DNA of 64,000 bases from Paenibacillus terrigena DSM 21567 (GCF_000374845.1 NZ_KB895423.1:1-64000); one strand, 5' to 3'; numbered from the stretch's first letter, positions 1 to 9,263 are shown. Numbers and translations: made by a program. Notes: a model not told the origin generated them from the letters alone.

Positions 1-153
1 AAGACAGAAAAGATCTATCTTACTCGCCCCAAAACAGCTGACTCGCTTTACACAGCGATTGAAGAATACATAGAGTTTTACAACCACAACAGATTTCAGA
101 AAAAACTAAATAACCGTCCCCCGGTTGAGTACCGGGAAACGGCCGTTGCATAA
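1..153 (+). CDS. IS3-family transposase, C-terminal end (cut by window edge)
   Basis: The frame is open from base 1 to a TAA at 151-153 and encodes the last 50 residues of an IS3-family (IS150/OrfB-like) DDE transposase. The tail has the usual pattern near the third catalytic acid: an IEEYIEFYNHNRFQ segment, then LNNRPPVEYR. In this family OrfB cuts and joins the element ends. The IS end follows within 45 bases, so this is the 3' end of the element rather than an internal fragment. Whether the element is intact cannot be judged because the rest lies before the window. Confidence 0.85.
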   Translation, partial: KTEKIYLTRPKTADSLYTAIEEYIEFYNHNRFQKKLNNRPPVEYRETAVA

Positions 154-159
154 TCTGAC

Positions 160-194
160 TTTTTTTCACTGTCTACTTGACGGGGGTAAGACCA
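160..194 (+). repeat. Right terminal inverted repeat of the IS3-family element
   Basis: After the transposase stop comes a run of T followed by CACTGTCTACTTGACGGGGG and TAAGACCA. Read on the other strand this begins TGGTCTTACCCCCG, the 5'-TG...CA-3' terminus typical of IS3-family elements. The element probably ends at about base 194. The left end and target duplication are outside the window. Confidence 0.6.
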
Positions 195-354
195 CTTCTG
201 GGCGGTATTTGTTTTGTTTCTGCATGTAAGGACGACTGCAGGAACAGGATCAAAATTCTCTGATTAATTTCTTTATTTTATATTAATGGCATCTGAATCT
301 TATCTTTATTTCTATCTAGTAATCTATCTTTTGTGAGAGGAGATGGATTGCATT

Positions 355-1191
355 ATGACACCACGAAGTAACTTTGATCTTCGACATGAAACAAGATCGA
401 TGAGGTCGAAAAGAAAGAGATTCATCATTCTGGTTTCAACTATTCTAATCGTTTTGGCTACAGCTTTTTTCTGGATATCTCAATCTAGAACGACATTTTC
501 ATCTGAAGAGATAATCGAACCACCGAATAAAGCCCCCGTGGATACGAGTAAAAAAGAAGATCGTGATGTGGAAACAAAAGGGAAAGTCGTTTATTTAACG
601 TTTGACGACGGTCCAAGTAAATTAACAACTGAATTTCTAGACTTATTGAAAGAGCATGACATCAAGGCAACTTTTTTTATGCAAGGAAGTCAATTGAAGC
701 GTACGCAATTCCAAAGTGATGTGAGACGAGCGGTACAAGAAGGACATTATGTTGGGGCGCACAGCATGACGCATCAATATAAAAAACTATATCAAGAAAA
801 ACAATTTGTCCCTGAAATGCATGAAACACTGTCTCTTATCCATGACATTACAGGTGAAAAACCTCATTTGGTAAGACCACCGTATGGATCGGTACCAGGC
901 TTAGCTGGTAAACAAATCCGAGATCAAATCGCAGAAGCTGGGATCAAATTATGGGATTGGACGATTGATTCAAATGATTGGAGGCTTAAGGATCAGCCTA
1001 ATGAAATTGTCGAAAACATCAAGAGAGGCACAAAATCGAATCTAGAAGTCGTACTCATGCATGAGAAACCTCAAACATTAGAGGCGCTTCCGGACATAAT
1101 CAACTTTTATAAGCAGGAAGGGTACAAATTCGCTGTATATGATGAGTCTGAGCATATCCAAATGAATTTTCTGAAGGATGATCGACTGTAG
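355..1191 (+). CDS. Membrane-anchored polysaccharide deacetylase (NodB domain)
   Basis: CE4/NodB-type deacetylase, predicted to remove acetyl groups from wall polysaccharide outside the membrane. A basic N-terminus is followed by one transmembrane anchor (about residues 22-42), a hydrophilic linker, then the catalytic domain. Visible motifs are TFDDGP (about residue 83), the HSMTH metal-binding pair, RPPYG and a late LMHE. The ATG at 355 is preferred over 343 because GGAG at 339-342 is correctly spaced for 355 and abuts 343. The CwlD-like amidase starts 29 bases downstream, probably in the same operon. Together they resemble the PdaA/CwlD enzyme pair that makes spore cortex muramic lactam, but this protein is closer to general PgdA-like deacetylases, so its spore role is inference. 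Confidence 0.85.
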   Translation: MTPRSNFDLRHETRSMRSKRKRFIILVSTILIVLATAFFWISQSRTTFSSEEIIEPPNKAPVDTSKKEDRDVETKGKVVYLTFDDGPSKLTTEFLDLLKEHDIKATFFMQGSQLKRTQFQSDVRRAVQEGHYVGAHSMTHQYKKLYQEKQFVPEMHETLSLIHDITGEKPHLVRPPYGSVPGLAGKQIRDQIAEAGIKLWDWTIDSNDWRLKDQPNEIVENIKRGTKSNLEVVLMHEKPQTLEALPDIINFYKQEGYKFAVYDESEHIQMNFLKDDRL

Positions 1192-1220
1192 ATGAAAGAG
1201 ATAGAAGAGAGGAACTGTTG

Positions 1221-1901
1221 ATGAGAAAGAAAAGGAATACCATATTGTTAGGAGTATTATTCTTTATAATCTATATAACTTATGTTATGGGGACTAACTA
1301 TATTAGCAATGCTGATGATAGTTTAAGTAGCAAGAATGAAAATACGACCAAACCAGGTTTCAAAATCGTGATTGATCCTGGACATGGGGGACAAGATCCC
1401 GGGGCGAAAGGTACTAGCGGTCAATATGAAAAAGACTTTACGTTGCAGCTAGCACGAAAGGTGAAAGAACTTGCAGAGAAAGAAACACAGTTACAGATAT
1501 ATTTGACAAGAACCGATGATCGCACGATTTCTTCGATTGATAGAGAAAGACCTAAATTTGCTAATCATCTTGGCGCGGATTTATTTATATCGATTCATGG
1601 AAACACGTATACAGACCCGAGTATTTTCGGAACAGAAACATTCTATTATCGAGAGGAATCCCTTCCTTTTGCGACGATTATGCATAAAAATCTATTGCAA
1701 GCGACCGGATCAAAGGATCGGGGTGTGAAAAAGGAAGCCTTTTTCGTTGTGAAAGAAACAGAGATGCCTGCAGTTTTGTTGGAGGTAGGTTATTTAACAA
1801 ATCCAAATGAAGAGCAAAAAATGTGGAAGGATGATTATCAATATCGCGTGGCCGCATCCATTATCGAAGGTATTAAAGAATATCTTAATATGAGTAAATA
1901 G
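1221..1901 (+). CDS. N-acetylmuramoyl-L-alanine amidase, CwlD-like (Amidase_3)
   Basis: Zinc amidase that cuts the bond between N-acetylmuramic acid and L-alanine in peptidoglycan. A short N-terminal membrane segment (about residues 7-25) precedes a single Amidase_3 domain. Metal-site motifs are IDPGHGG near residue 52, a SIHGN segment, and LLEVGYLTN near residue 188 with the catalytic Glu. At 226 residues with no SH3 or SPOR repeats it matches the size of CwlD, which strips stem peptides before lactam formation in the spore cortex. ATG 1221 is chosen over the adjacent TTG 1218 on spacing from GAGAGG. It follows the deacetylase gene closely, consistent with co-expression. CwlD itself is a family-level call. 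Confidence 0.82.
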   Translation: MRKKRNTILLGVLFFIIYITYVMGTNYISNADDSLSSKNENTTKPGFKIVIDPGHGGQDPGAKGTSGQYEKDFTLQLARKVKELAEKETQLQIYLTRTDDRTISSIDRERPKFANHLGADLFISIHGNTYTDPSIFGTETFYYREESLPFATIMHKNLLQATGSKDRGVKKEAFFVVKETEMPAVLLEVGYLTNPNEEQKMWKDDYQYRVAASIIEGIKEYLNMSK

Positions 1902-1987
1902 TGCAAGTTAATGTATTATAAATGATCACTTTCCTGGGAATAGATAATGCGGATACCTAATTGGATTAGATTGGAGATATTAGCAGG

Positions 1988-2659
1988 ATGAAATTCCTTC
2001 ATTTAACGTACGAACTTGTGTTAGGTTTTTTTCTTCTTTTTATTATTGTTAAGATCGTCGGTCGAAAGATCATTACCCAAGTTACTCCTTTCACTTTTAT
2101 CACGGCCATCGTAATTGGAGAAATACTGGGGAATGCATTATATGAACCTAGAGTTGGGGTTATGGAAATTATCTATTCCATGTTCTTGTGGGGATTTTTA
2201 CTCCTCATTGTTGAATATATTGGGCAGAAATCTTTATGGTTTCGTGGTTTGGTTGAAAGTAAACCAGCTGTTCTCATTAAAGATGGGATATTGGATCGGC
2301 ATGAGATGAAAAAAAATCGGATGAATTTAAATCAATTACAAAGCTTGCTTCGGCAGAGCGAAACCTTCTCGATTAGGGAGGTCGCATATTGCTATTTAGA
2401 ACCGAATGTTTCGATCAGCATACTTAAGAAAGCGAAATATCAAAAAACAACATTGGAGGATTTCAATCTTACCGGTAAATCGGTTAATGTCCCTGTAACT
2501 CTTATTCGTGATGGTGAAGTATTGTGGGATGAGGTCAAAGACTTAGGTTTTAATGAATTATGGTTAAAGGAGCAGCTTTTATCACAACGTGTTTCAAAAT
2601 ACGAAGATGTTCTAATAGCCGAGTGGTTGGCGGGGGATGGGCTTTTCATTCAGACCTAA
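1988..2659 (+). CDS. DUF421/YetF-family membrane protein
   Basis: Three hydrophobic segments lie in the first 90 residues, followed by a cytoplasmic domain with the family signature VGRK...TPFTFITAIVIGE near the membrane part and LNQLQSLLRQ...FSIREV in the soluble part. DUF421 proteins (YetF, YrbG, YdfS and others) are common in sporulating Bacillota. Some B. subtilis members have been linked to spore or membrane functions, but the reaction, if any, is unknown. The length (223 residues) is normal. A perfect hairpin follows 40 bases after the stop. Confidence 0.8.
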   Translation: MKFLHLTYELVLGFFLLFIIVKIVGRKIITQVTPFTFITAIVIGEILGNALYEPRVGVMEIIYSMFLWGFLLLIVEYIGQKSLWFRGLVESKPAVLIKDGILDRHEMKKNRMNLNQLQSLLRQSETFSIREVAYCYLEPNVSISILKKAKYQKTTLEDFNLTGKSVNVPVTLIRDGEVLWDEVKDLGFNELWLKEQLLSQRVSKYEDVLIAEWLAGDGLFIQT

Positions 2660-2700
2660 TCTCCATCTCTTCAACCTCATGCTTATCACTCAACTTAAAA

Positions 2701-2728
2701 AATCTCGATTCGTTTGCGAATCGAGATT
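2701..2728 (+). terminator. Hairpin terminator after the DUF421 gene
   Basis: Perfect 12-bp inverted repeat AATCTCGATTCG / CGAATCGAGATT with a TTTG loop. Only a weak T-rich tail follows, so termination strength is uncertain. Confidence 0.6.
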
Positions 2729-2840
2729 CATTTATCTACAATTAAAACCCTTTAAATTGCGGTTCTTCATTCTCCACCGAATTATCCACCTAAAACAGAC
2801 AAATACTAGTTGTCGTAACTGATACGGAGTGGAGGATATT

Positions 2841-3824
2841 ATGAAAATTAAGAAAAAGCTTTTATTACTAATGATGATTGTCACGATTGTTCTCGCATGC
2901 TTACCCATTGCTGTGCAAGCATCGATAGCTAAAATCAAGCCAGAACCTAAACCAAGGACTGAATTATTAACCCAAATTAGAGAGGAAGCCCCAAAACGAT
3001 TTATTCCTCCTATAAACGCACGATTGGATCATGTATGGTACGCGATTCCCGGTTATAACGGACTTGAAGTCGATGTAGAGAAGACCTATGACTTAGCCCA
3101 ACATCATTCCAATGCACCTATACGGTACGTATACAGAGAAGTCGTCCCGGCGATCAATCTTCATGATTTGGGGCCAAATCCGATTTATCGCGGGAATCCT
3201 AAGAAACGGATGGCTTCATTAATGATAAATGTAGCATGGGGAGATGAGTTCATTCCCAACATATTAGACATATTAGAAAAAGAACAAGTTCGTGCTACCT
3301 TTTTCTTTGATGGCTCATGGTTGAGTAAGCATATTGATACGGCAAAAATAATCGCTGGAAAGGGACACGAGTTGTCTAATCATGCTTATTCACATAAGAA
3401 TATGAGTCAACTCAGTAAGGCGCAAGCATTAAAAGAAATTGAGAAGACAGAGGACTTGTTAAGAAATCAACTTGGTATAAACAACAAGTTATTTGCACCC
3501 CCATCAGGAGACTATTCGAAGGAAACAGTTAAAATTGCAGATGGTTTACATTTAAAAACGATATTATGGACGGTCGATACAGTGGATTGGAGACACCCTA
3601 GTCCTGATGCAATTATTAGTAAAATAGCTAAACACGTTGAATCAGGTTCTTTAATTTTAATGCACCCGACGAATTCATCAAGCAGAGCATTAAAAGGAAT
3701 GATTCAAGAAATTAAACGAAAAGGGCTAATCCTTAATACAGTCAGTGAGGTAATATCGACCCAAAGAACTCCGGATGCCAGTCCTTTAATTTTGGGTGAG
3801 CCTGTCATAAGAAATCCAGTCTAA
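2841..3824 (+). CDS. Secreted polysaccharide deacetylase, PdaB/YlxY-like
   Basis: An N-terminal signal peptide (about 26 residues) is followed by about 90 residues of unassigned sequence and then a NodB-type domain. The first metal motif is the divergent NVAWGDEF form typical of YlxY/PdaB-like spore proteins rather than TFDDGP. It is followed by NHAYSH (histidine pair), APPSGDY and a late LMHPT. Members act on spore or cell wall glycans, and some may be catalytically weak because of the altered first motif. ATG 2841 is preferred over the GTG at 2829, since GGAGTGGAGG lies just before it. The gene sits next to other wall genes and is closed by a terminator at 3834-3877. Confidence 0.8.
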   Translation: MKIKKKLLLLMMIVTIVLACLPIAVQASIAKIKPEPKPRTELLTQIREEAPKRFIPPINARLDHVWYAIPGYNGLEVDVEKTYDLAQHHSNAPIRYVYREVVPAINLHDLGPNPIYRGNPKKRMASLMINVAWGDEFIPNILDILEKEQVRATFFFDGSWLSKHIDTAKIIAGKGHELSNHAYSHKNMSQLSKAQALKEIEKTEDLLRNQLGINNKLFAPPSGDYSKETVKIADGLHLKTILWTVDTVDWRHPSPDAIISKIAKHVESGSLILMHPTNSSSRALKGMIQEIKRKGLILNTVSEVISTQRTPDASPLILGEPVIRNPV

Positions 3825-3833
3825 AATGTACAA

Positions 3834-3877
3834 AAAGTAGTCAAATTCCTAGAAGGGAACTTGGCTACTTTTTTTTG
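3834..3877 (+). terminator. Intrinsic terminator between convergent deacetylase and L,D-transpeptidase genes
   Basis: Imperfect stem AAGTAGTCAAATTCC / GGGAACTTGGCTACTT followed by eight T residues. It lies between two convergent genes and may serve both. Confidence 0.75.
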
Positions 3878-3882
3878 TTTTG

Positions 3883-4566
3883 CTACTCTAATAATCCAAG
3901 TTCTTCGTAAACCTTCATCGAAATAACCCCGTCTTGGAATAATTTATGATCCCGCTGAAATTGTTTTATGGCTATGGTTGTATCCGAGCGAAACTTTCCA
4001 TTACAAACACCTCGAAAATATCCAGCACTTTTTAGACGAGATTGGACCAGTTGTACGTCACCACCTACGTCTCCTTCTGCCAATACCCTCGGATCATGAT
4101 TACTGTCACCCAGAACATGCCCATAAATCGTTACTTTGGTTCCAACGGGGACCATCTCAAATAATTCAATGACATCGTTGTTGCGCATACGAATACAACC
4201 GTGACTCAGATGCTGTCCGATGGAGGAGGGCCTGTTGGTTCCATGAATGCCGTAAATACCCCAAGGTACGTTTATTCCGAGCCAGCGGGGTCCAAAAGAA
4301 GGGCCCCAGTCCTTTCCTTTATAAATAACCTGGTATTCTCCAACAGGCGAAGGCGTTAATGGATTTCCGACAGCTACGGTATATGTTTTGATGATTTGCC
4401 CTTGCGCCCGTACGATCAGCTTGTGCCGTTGAGGATATACTTCAATGGAAAAGAATCCTTGGTCAGCGACAATCGGCAACGAAGGATCTGCATATGCCTG
4501 ATGGTGATTCATTCCGCCTGCGATCAGAATCATCACAACCATGAAAACGAAAATGGGTCTAGCCAT
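3883..4566 (-). CDS. Secreted L,D-transpeptidase (YkuD) with peptidoglycan-binding domain
   Basis: A signal peptide of about 26 residues ending QAYA precedes a YkuD domain. The catalytic signature is complete: HGTNRPSS, a spacer, then SHGCIRMRN with the active cysteine. A PG_binding_1 domain forms the last 65 residues or so (GDVQLVQSRLKSAGYF...TTIAIKQFQRDH). Such enzymes form 3-3 crosslinks or attach proteins in the wall, and YkuD-type enzymes are often found in spores. The usual order in B. subtilis YkuD is LysM first; here the binding domain is C-terminal. The ATG follows GGTGATC on the minus strand. It is monocistronic as seen. Confidence 0.88.
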   Translation of the reverse strand: MARPIFVFMVVMILIAGGMNHHQAYADPSLPIVADQGFFSIEVYPQRHKLIVRAQGQIIKTYTVAVGNPLTPSPVGEYQVIYKGKDWGPSFGPRWLGINVPWGIYGIHGTNRPSSIGQHLSHGCIRMRNNDVIELFEMVPVGTKVTIYGHVLGDSNHDPRVLAEGDVGGDVQLVQSRLKSAGYFRGVCNGKFRSDTTIAIKQFQRDHKLFQDGVISMKVYEELGLLE

Positions 4567-4831
4567 TAATGATCACCAAAAAAACATAAGCCGGCGCGAT
4601 TTCCTGGGGTTGTCCAGCCCCTGTTTGATTTCGTTCCTCTTCGTTCAATGCAGTTAGTGTAGGATCATTTAGCATGCAAGTAACTCCTTTGATTTCTGAT
4701 GGAATGGTAAATTTGTGATATCCAGGAAATAAATAATATCAAATGAAGTTTGCTCAGAAAGAGGTCATGTTATGTATTGAAATGGCTGGTCTATAGAACG
4801 GGTTCAAGCAAAGCTAATGGAGTTATAAAAA

Positions 4832-4864
4832 AAGACGGGAACCAAGTAAAGGGTATCCCGTCTT
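4832..4864 (-). terminator. Terminator downstream of the YqfQ-like gene
   Basis: AAGACGGGA / TCCCGTCTT stem. Read on the minus strand it is followed by a run of seven T, so it serves the gene at 4878-5222. The rest of the 4567-4877 interval holds nothing else I can support. Confidence 0.75.
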
Positions 4865-4877
4865 TCACGTGCAAGAA

Positions 4878-5222
4878 TTAGCGCGCATTCAGCGTTCTTT
4901 TTCCTTTCATTTTACGATTTGCATTCCTGTAGTCACTTGGTTGATGTTTAATTCTATTTTTTTTGTGTTTCACGTTTTTTACCATGGCTTTAGGTCCCAT
5001 GAAAGAGCTAAACAATTGAAATGTAGGAACCATTTGCTTGTACAATCCATACGCTTGTTGGAGCTGTCCCACAATTGTCATAAATCCATCCATTCCACCT
5101 ATTCGTTCAAAGGTTGAGAGTGGTTGACTAGAAATTGGTTGAGATGGGGATTCATCATCCGGATTTAGGGGAAAATCACTATCAGAAGCTGGATATCTTT
5201 TGGAGATATCATTTTTTCCCAT
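4878..5222 (-). CDS. Small basic protein, YqfQ-like
   Basis: 114-residue protein with an acidic, Pro/Ser-rich N-terminal third, a central hydrophobic segment (GGMDGFMTIVGQLQQAYGLY) and a strongly basic tail (MVKNVKHKKNRIKH). This pattern resembles the YqfQ/VrrA family of small Bacillus proteins, some of which are made during sporulation; function is unknown. ATG 5222 is chosen over the TTG at 5225 because AAAGGTGATCA is well spaced for it. It is divergent from the germinant receptor operon, which fits a spore-related role but does not prove one. Confidence 0.6.
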   Translation of the reverse strand: MGKNDISKRYPASDSDFPLNPDDESPSQPISSQPLSTFERIGGMDGFMTIVGQLQQAYGLYKQMVPTFQLFSSFMGPKAMVKNVKHKKNRIKHQPSDYRNANRKMKGKRTLNAR

Positions 5223-5461
5223 CAATGATCACCTTTCTTACCTAGAATAATATTCAAAATGTAATATGCTAGTATATTCCGGCAATTTCTCAACGGTATA
5301 GTTACATAACTAATGTATATTTGACAAATCGTAGTATTTTATTAGTTCCCATAAGAAACCAAACGACCGTTCCCCGGAAGATTACCGAGGTTGTTCGTTG
5401 GAATAATGTCGGTTTCAATGGTTAAAATAACTAAAATTGGAATTCGGCAGGGTGGAATAAC

Positions 5462-6988
5462 ATGAAGGACGTGTTAAGTAAATTCTTTTCGAACAATCGG
5501 ACAGAAGAAAAACCACAAATGAAAATAAGTGTGTATACTTCTTTAGATCAAAATATGGAATATATTAAAAATCAGCTTTTTCATGCAAGTGACTTGAAGT
5601 GGCGAAGCATTAGCTTTAATCAATCTAAGGGTCTCATTGTTTTCCTAGAATCCTTGTCGGATCTACAGAAAATTCAACAAGAGATCATCAAGCCTTTAGA
5701 GGGAAAAAGTCAAGGAAACGTGGATGAAGTCGTGACTTCTGTGGGGATCACGAAACACTCGGATCTGAGCGAGGTGCCACAAGCCTTAATTCAAGGGAAT
5801 TGTGTATTGTTATTTGAAGGTTCTACAGAAGTTTTTATTATCGATGTAGCTGCAGTGAATATACGAAATATTTCGGAGCCAGCGAACGAAGGGATTATTC
5901 GCGGCGCGCATGATGGTTTTATAGAGCACCTCATGACGAATCTTTATCTGGTTCGAAAGCGCGTCGAGAATCCGAATCTGGTCGTTCGTTATTATCAGAG
6001 CGGAAAGGCAACCAAAACAAAATTAGCTCTGCTCTATATGCAGAATCTGGCGAATCCGGATCTGATCAAAGAAGTAGATCAAAGAATCAATTCCATTTCG
6101 TTGGATATGACACTCTCTCCAGGATTCATTGCCGAAATGATGGAAGATAACCCTTCTTCCATATTTCCGCAAATCTTACTTACAGAAAGACCGGATCGGA
6201 CGGCAGCTCATCTCATGGAAGGGCGTGTCGTTATTTTAGCAGATGGAGACCCGTCTGCGCTGATTTTACCGGTGACTTTCTTTGCCTTTTATCAAAGCCC
6301 TGACGATTATCATAGCAGGTGGATTGCCGGATCGTTTGTTCGTCTGATTCGTTTGGTGTCCTTTATCATCGCATCACTTATACCTGCTTTATATATAGCG
6401 ATTATTGGCTTCCACCCTGAAATTCTTCCCGAAAATTTGATTTTTTCCGTGAAGAGCAGTATAGACAGGGTTCCGTTTCCGCCTATCGTGGAGGCTCTTA
6501 TTATGCAGATTACCTTAGAAGTACTGCGAGAAGCAGGGGTTCGTCTGCCGAGCCGGGTAGGTCAAACCATCGGTATTGTTGGCGGTTTGGTCATTGGCGA
6601 ATCAGTCGTACGTGCAGGATTGATATCCTATCCCATGGTTATCGTCGTCGCCTTAACGGCTATTTCCTCTTTTGTCGCACCATCTAATGAGATAAGTATA
6701 GCAACACGCCTTCTGGGCTTTCCGCTCATGATCCTGGCTGCTTTGTTTGGTTTGATCGGGATTACATTCGGCATGTTATTCATCTTGATTCACTTATGTA
6801 AATTAGAGTGCTGTGGTACAGCCTATTTTGCACCTGTCATGCCTCTTCGAATGAAAGATATGAAGGATACATTTGTGCGTTTTCCGATCTGGAGTCTGAA
6901 TCAACGCCCTCATGATCCGCATCCCCAAAAGTATGTTCAAGAAAGAAATTCAAGAGGGTGGAAACAGGATGATCCCGGAAAAGAGTAG
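5462..6988 (+). CDS. Spore germination protein GerA-type (receptor A subunit)
   Basis: The A subunit of a nutrient germinant receptor in the spore inner membrane. A hydrophilic N-terminal domain (about 240 residues) is followed by several membrane segments between residues 290 and 440. Family patterns include LTERPDRTAAHLMEGRVVIL, SIDRVPFPPIVEALIMQ and the ILREAGVRLPSRVGQTIGIVGG type stretch. At 508 residues it matches GerAA/GerKA. It overlaps the B subunit gene by 20 bases and starts the three-gene operon A-B-C. The germinant cannot be told from sequence. A weak hairpin lies upstream at about 5358-5403; no clear sigma-G promoter was assigned. Confidence 0.93.
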   Translation: MKDVLSKFFSNNRTEEKPQMKISVYTSLDQNMEYIKNQLFHASDLKWRSISFNQSKGLIVFLESLSDLQKIQQEIIKPLEGKSQGNVDEVVTSVGITKHSDLSEVPQALIQGNCVLLFEGSTEVFIIDVAAVNIRNISEPANEGIIRGAHDGFIEHLMTNLYLVRKRVENPNLVVRYYQSGKATKTKLALLYMQNLANPDLIKEVDQRINSISLDMTLSPGFIAEMMEDNPSSIFPQILLTERPDRTAAHLMEGRVVILADGDPSALILPVTFFAFYQSPDDYHSRWIAGSFVRLIRLVSFIIASLIPALYIAIIGFHPEILPENLIFSVKSSIDRVPFPPIVEALIMQITLEVLREAGVRLPSRVGQTIGIVGGLVIGESVVRAGLISYPMVIVVALTAISSFVAPSNEISIATRLLGFPLMILAALFGLIGITFGMLFILIHLCKLECCGTAYFAPVMPLRMKDMKDTFVRFPIWSLNQRPHDPHPQKYVQERNSRGWKQDDPGKE

Positions 6989-8054
6989 AATTACGCAAGG
7001 ACAGCTCATGTTTTTTATCGTACAGTCTCAAGTCGGGGTCGGTATTTTAACGCTTCCTCATAAAATGCAAGAAAGCGCTAAGGGAGGAGGGTGGATTTCT
7101 GTCCTCATCGCAGGATTGGCCGTACAAGTTATTATTTTGATTCTATGGGCTCTTTGCAGACGATTTCCTTCCGATACGATATACGGTTTCTTGCCGAAGA
7201 TTACCGGGAAGCTTCTTGGGAATATACTTTGCTTTCTTTATATTGGCTATTTTCTGTTTTCCGCAGGAACGGTTCTAGCCAAGTTTGCCGATGTCGTGGG
7301 AAGGTGGGTGCTGCTATCAACGCCTAGATGGGCATTATTGATTCTCGCCCTTCTCACTTGTATGTACTTGGCTAAAGAAAACCTTCGGGTGATTGCCAGG
7401 CTGTTCGTTATCTCTTCATTAACGATCATTGTAATGGTGGCATTATCCTTATGCGGTTATGCCAATGCGAACTTCAGTTATATTTTTCCTATATCCGAAG
7501 CGGGATGGGGGAATATCATCAAATCTGCGAATGAGGCATTATTTCCTTTAGTCGGGTATGAAGCTATATTGGTGCTTTATCCTTTCGTTGAAGGGAAGAG
7601 CGGCGGCAAATTAAAGGCAGCTTCTTTAGGTAATATGATGATTACACTTTTTTACACCTTTGAGGTGTTTACCAGTTTAGTCATTTTCAGCCCGGCGGTC
7701 ATGCCGGCGGTTTCAGAACCTCTCCTCTACATGCTGAAAGGTTTTTCTTTTCAGATCATCCAACGGATCGACTTGATCTTTTTGTCGGTATGGATCTTTG
7801 TCGTTAGCACCGCCATGGTATCTTGGATATATATGGCAACCGTTGGGTTGGGTCACTTCTTCCACCGTGGCGAACATAAAAAGGCCGTTCCTTATGCCAT
7901 ATGCATACTCTTTATTCTGGCTATGATTGCGCAAGAACCATCCGTCACTGACTTCTACGATCAAGCAATTAAGATTTCTCATTATACATTTGTGGTTGGA
8001 CTTCCTTTAATCCTACTTTGTTTTGCGTATTTTATGAGAAAAAGGGGGACGTAA
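6969..8054 (+). CDS. Spore germination permease GerB-type (receptor B subunit)
   Basis: An APC-superfamily membrane protein with about ten hydrophobic segments, the B subunit of the germinant receptor and the likely ligand-binding channel. The start is placed at ATG 6969 (MIPEKSRITQGQL), which aligns with the family N-terminus ahead of MFFIVQSQVGVGILTLP; an upstream in-frame ATG at 6912 would add 19 atypical residues. It overlaps the A gene, giving translational coupling, and ends five bases before the C gene start. The length of 361 residues is normal. Confidence 0.92.
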   Translation: MIPEKSRITQGQLMFFIVQSQVGVGILTLPHKMQESAKGGGWISVLIAGLAVQVIILILWALCRRFPSDTIYGFLPKITGKLLGNILCFLYIGYFLFSAGTVLAKFADVVGRWVLLSTPRWALLILALLTCMYLAKENLRVIARLFVISSLTIIVMVALSLCGYANANFSYIFPISEAGWGNIIKSANEALFPLVGYEAILVLYPFVEGKSGGKLKAASLGNMMITLFYTFEVFTSLVIFSPAVMPAVSEPLLYMLKGFSFQIIQRIDLIFLSVWIFVVSTAMVSWIYMATVGLGHFFHRGEHKKAVPYAICILFILAMIAQEPSVTDFYDQAIKISHYTFVVGLPLILLCFAYFMRKRGT

Positions 8055-8059
8055 GTCAG

Positions 8060-9202
8060 ATGAAAAGGATCTGCTTTTTATGTTTGGTTATGTCTCTCCT
8101 CCTATTTATAGCTGGTTGCTGGGATCAAGATCTATTAAAAGATGCTCGTCTGCTCTATGGAGGGGGGTTTGATTTCGCACCGAAAGGTAAGCTTCGAGTC
8201 ACCTTTGTCATTCAGGATGTGCCAGCAGGCGAACAACAGAGTCCTAAAAACGATATTATATCTGCAGAGGGCGATACACCAATGGATGCCCGCGAACATG
8301 CAGATGATCAGATATCACGGCATCTTCGTTCTTATAAAAACCGATTTGTTCTCATTGGAGAAGAACTGGCCAAACAAGATATTTATCCAGTCCTCGAAGT
8401 GTTCTACCGTGATCCGAAGAGTGCCTTAAACGCTAGAATCGGAGTGGCCCAAGGGACAGCGGAAGATATACTTTCCCTTAAGAAAGTAGGGAATGTCTTG
8501 ATCGCAGAAGAAATTGATGAATTAATCAAGAGCAAAGAAGAGACGACAACCGTTCCCAAGGTGACACTTGAAAAGATCTACCCTGTGATGTTGGACCCCG
8601 GGGAAGATTTTGTTCTTCCTTACCTGATGGAACAAGGGGCTCGTGTAGATGTTTCTCGTATTGCCATGTTTCATAACAATAAGTTAACAGGCACACTGAG
8701 TCCTGAAGAATCATCAATGTACTTATTATTGAAAAACAGCAAGGGGAAAGAGGCGAGATTCACCCAAAATATGAGCAGTATTGGGGAAATGAGCACTACA
8801 GAGGACAACCCTCAAAGAAGGTATGACTTTCTGACCTTTAATGTAGACAAGTTAAAGCGAAAAATGAAATTAAAGGTTCAATCGGGCAATCAAATTACGG
8901 TTCATCTGAATTTAAAATTAAAGGTGAGTGTAATTGAGTATCCGAAAGATCGCTTAGAAAAGAAACAAGTGGTCGCAGAATTAAACAAGCGTCTTTCGAA
9001 AAAGATGACTGATCTGGCTCAAAAAACACTTGAGCACATGCAAAAAGCCCGCTGCGACGGGTTAGGTATCGGCAGACAACTGATGGCTTTCCATCCACGC
9101 GTCTGGAAACAACAGAAAGAAGAATGGGGCAGCAACTATCAAAAAGTGAAATTTGCCCCAGTGATACAAGTGGAAATTACGAAGCAAGGGATTATTAATT
9201 GA
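8060..9202 (+). CDS. Spore germination lipoprotein GerC-type (receptor C subunit)
   Basis: A lipoprotein signal with lipobox LFIAGC (lipidated Cys at residue 20) is followed by a GerAC-type domain of about 360 residues with the expected GCWDQ start of the mature protein. In the receptor complex the C subunit is anchored to the outer face of the spore inner membrane. ATG 8060 is chosen because it gives a proper lipoprotein leader, with AAAGGGGG at 8041-8048 upstream. It is the last gene of the operon; a terminator follows at 9219. Confidence 0.92.
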   Translation: MKRICFLCLVMSLLLFIAGCWDQDLLKDARLLYGGGFDFAPKGKLRVTFVIQDVPAGEQQSPKNDIISAEGDTPMDAREHADDQISRHLRSYKNRFVLIGEELAKQDIYPVLEVFYRDPKSALNARIGVAQGTAEDILSLKKVGNVLIAEEIDELIKSKEETTTVPKVTLEKIYPVMLDPGEDFVLPYLMEQGARVDVSRIAMFHNNKLTGTLSPEESSMYLLLKNSKGKEARFTQNMSSIGEMSTTEDNPQRRYDFLTFNVDKLKRKMKLKVQSGNQITVHLNLKLKVSVIEYPKDRLEKKQVVAELNKRLSKKMTDLAQKTLEHMQKARCDGLGIGRQLMAFHPRVWKQQKEEWGSNYQKVKFAPVIQVEITKQGIIN

Positions 9203-9218
9203 CATAACCAGAAAATAT

Positions 9219-9261
9219 AAGATGAGGTGATTAAAGTCCGAGACCTTAACCACCTCATCTT
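9219..9261. terminator. Bidirectional terminator between gerC and the phosphoesterase gene
   Basis: Perfect 11-bp arms AAGATGAGGTG / CACCTCATCTT enclosing a loop with a further partial stem. It lies between convergent genes with T-rich flanks on both sides. Confidence 0.8.
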
Positions 9262-9263
9262 TG

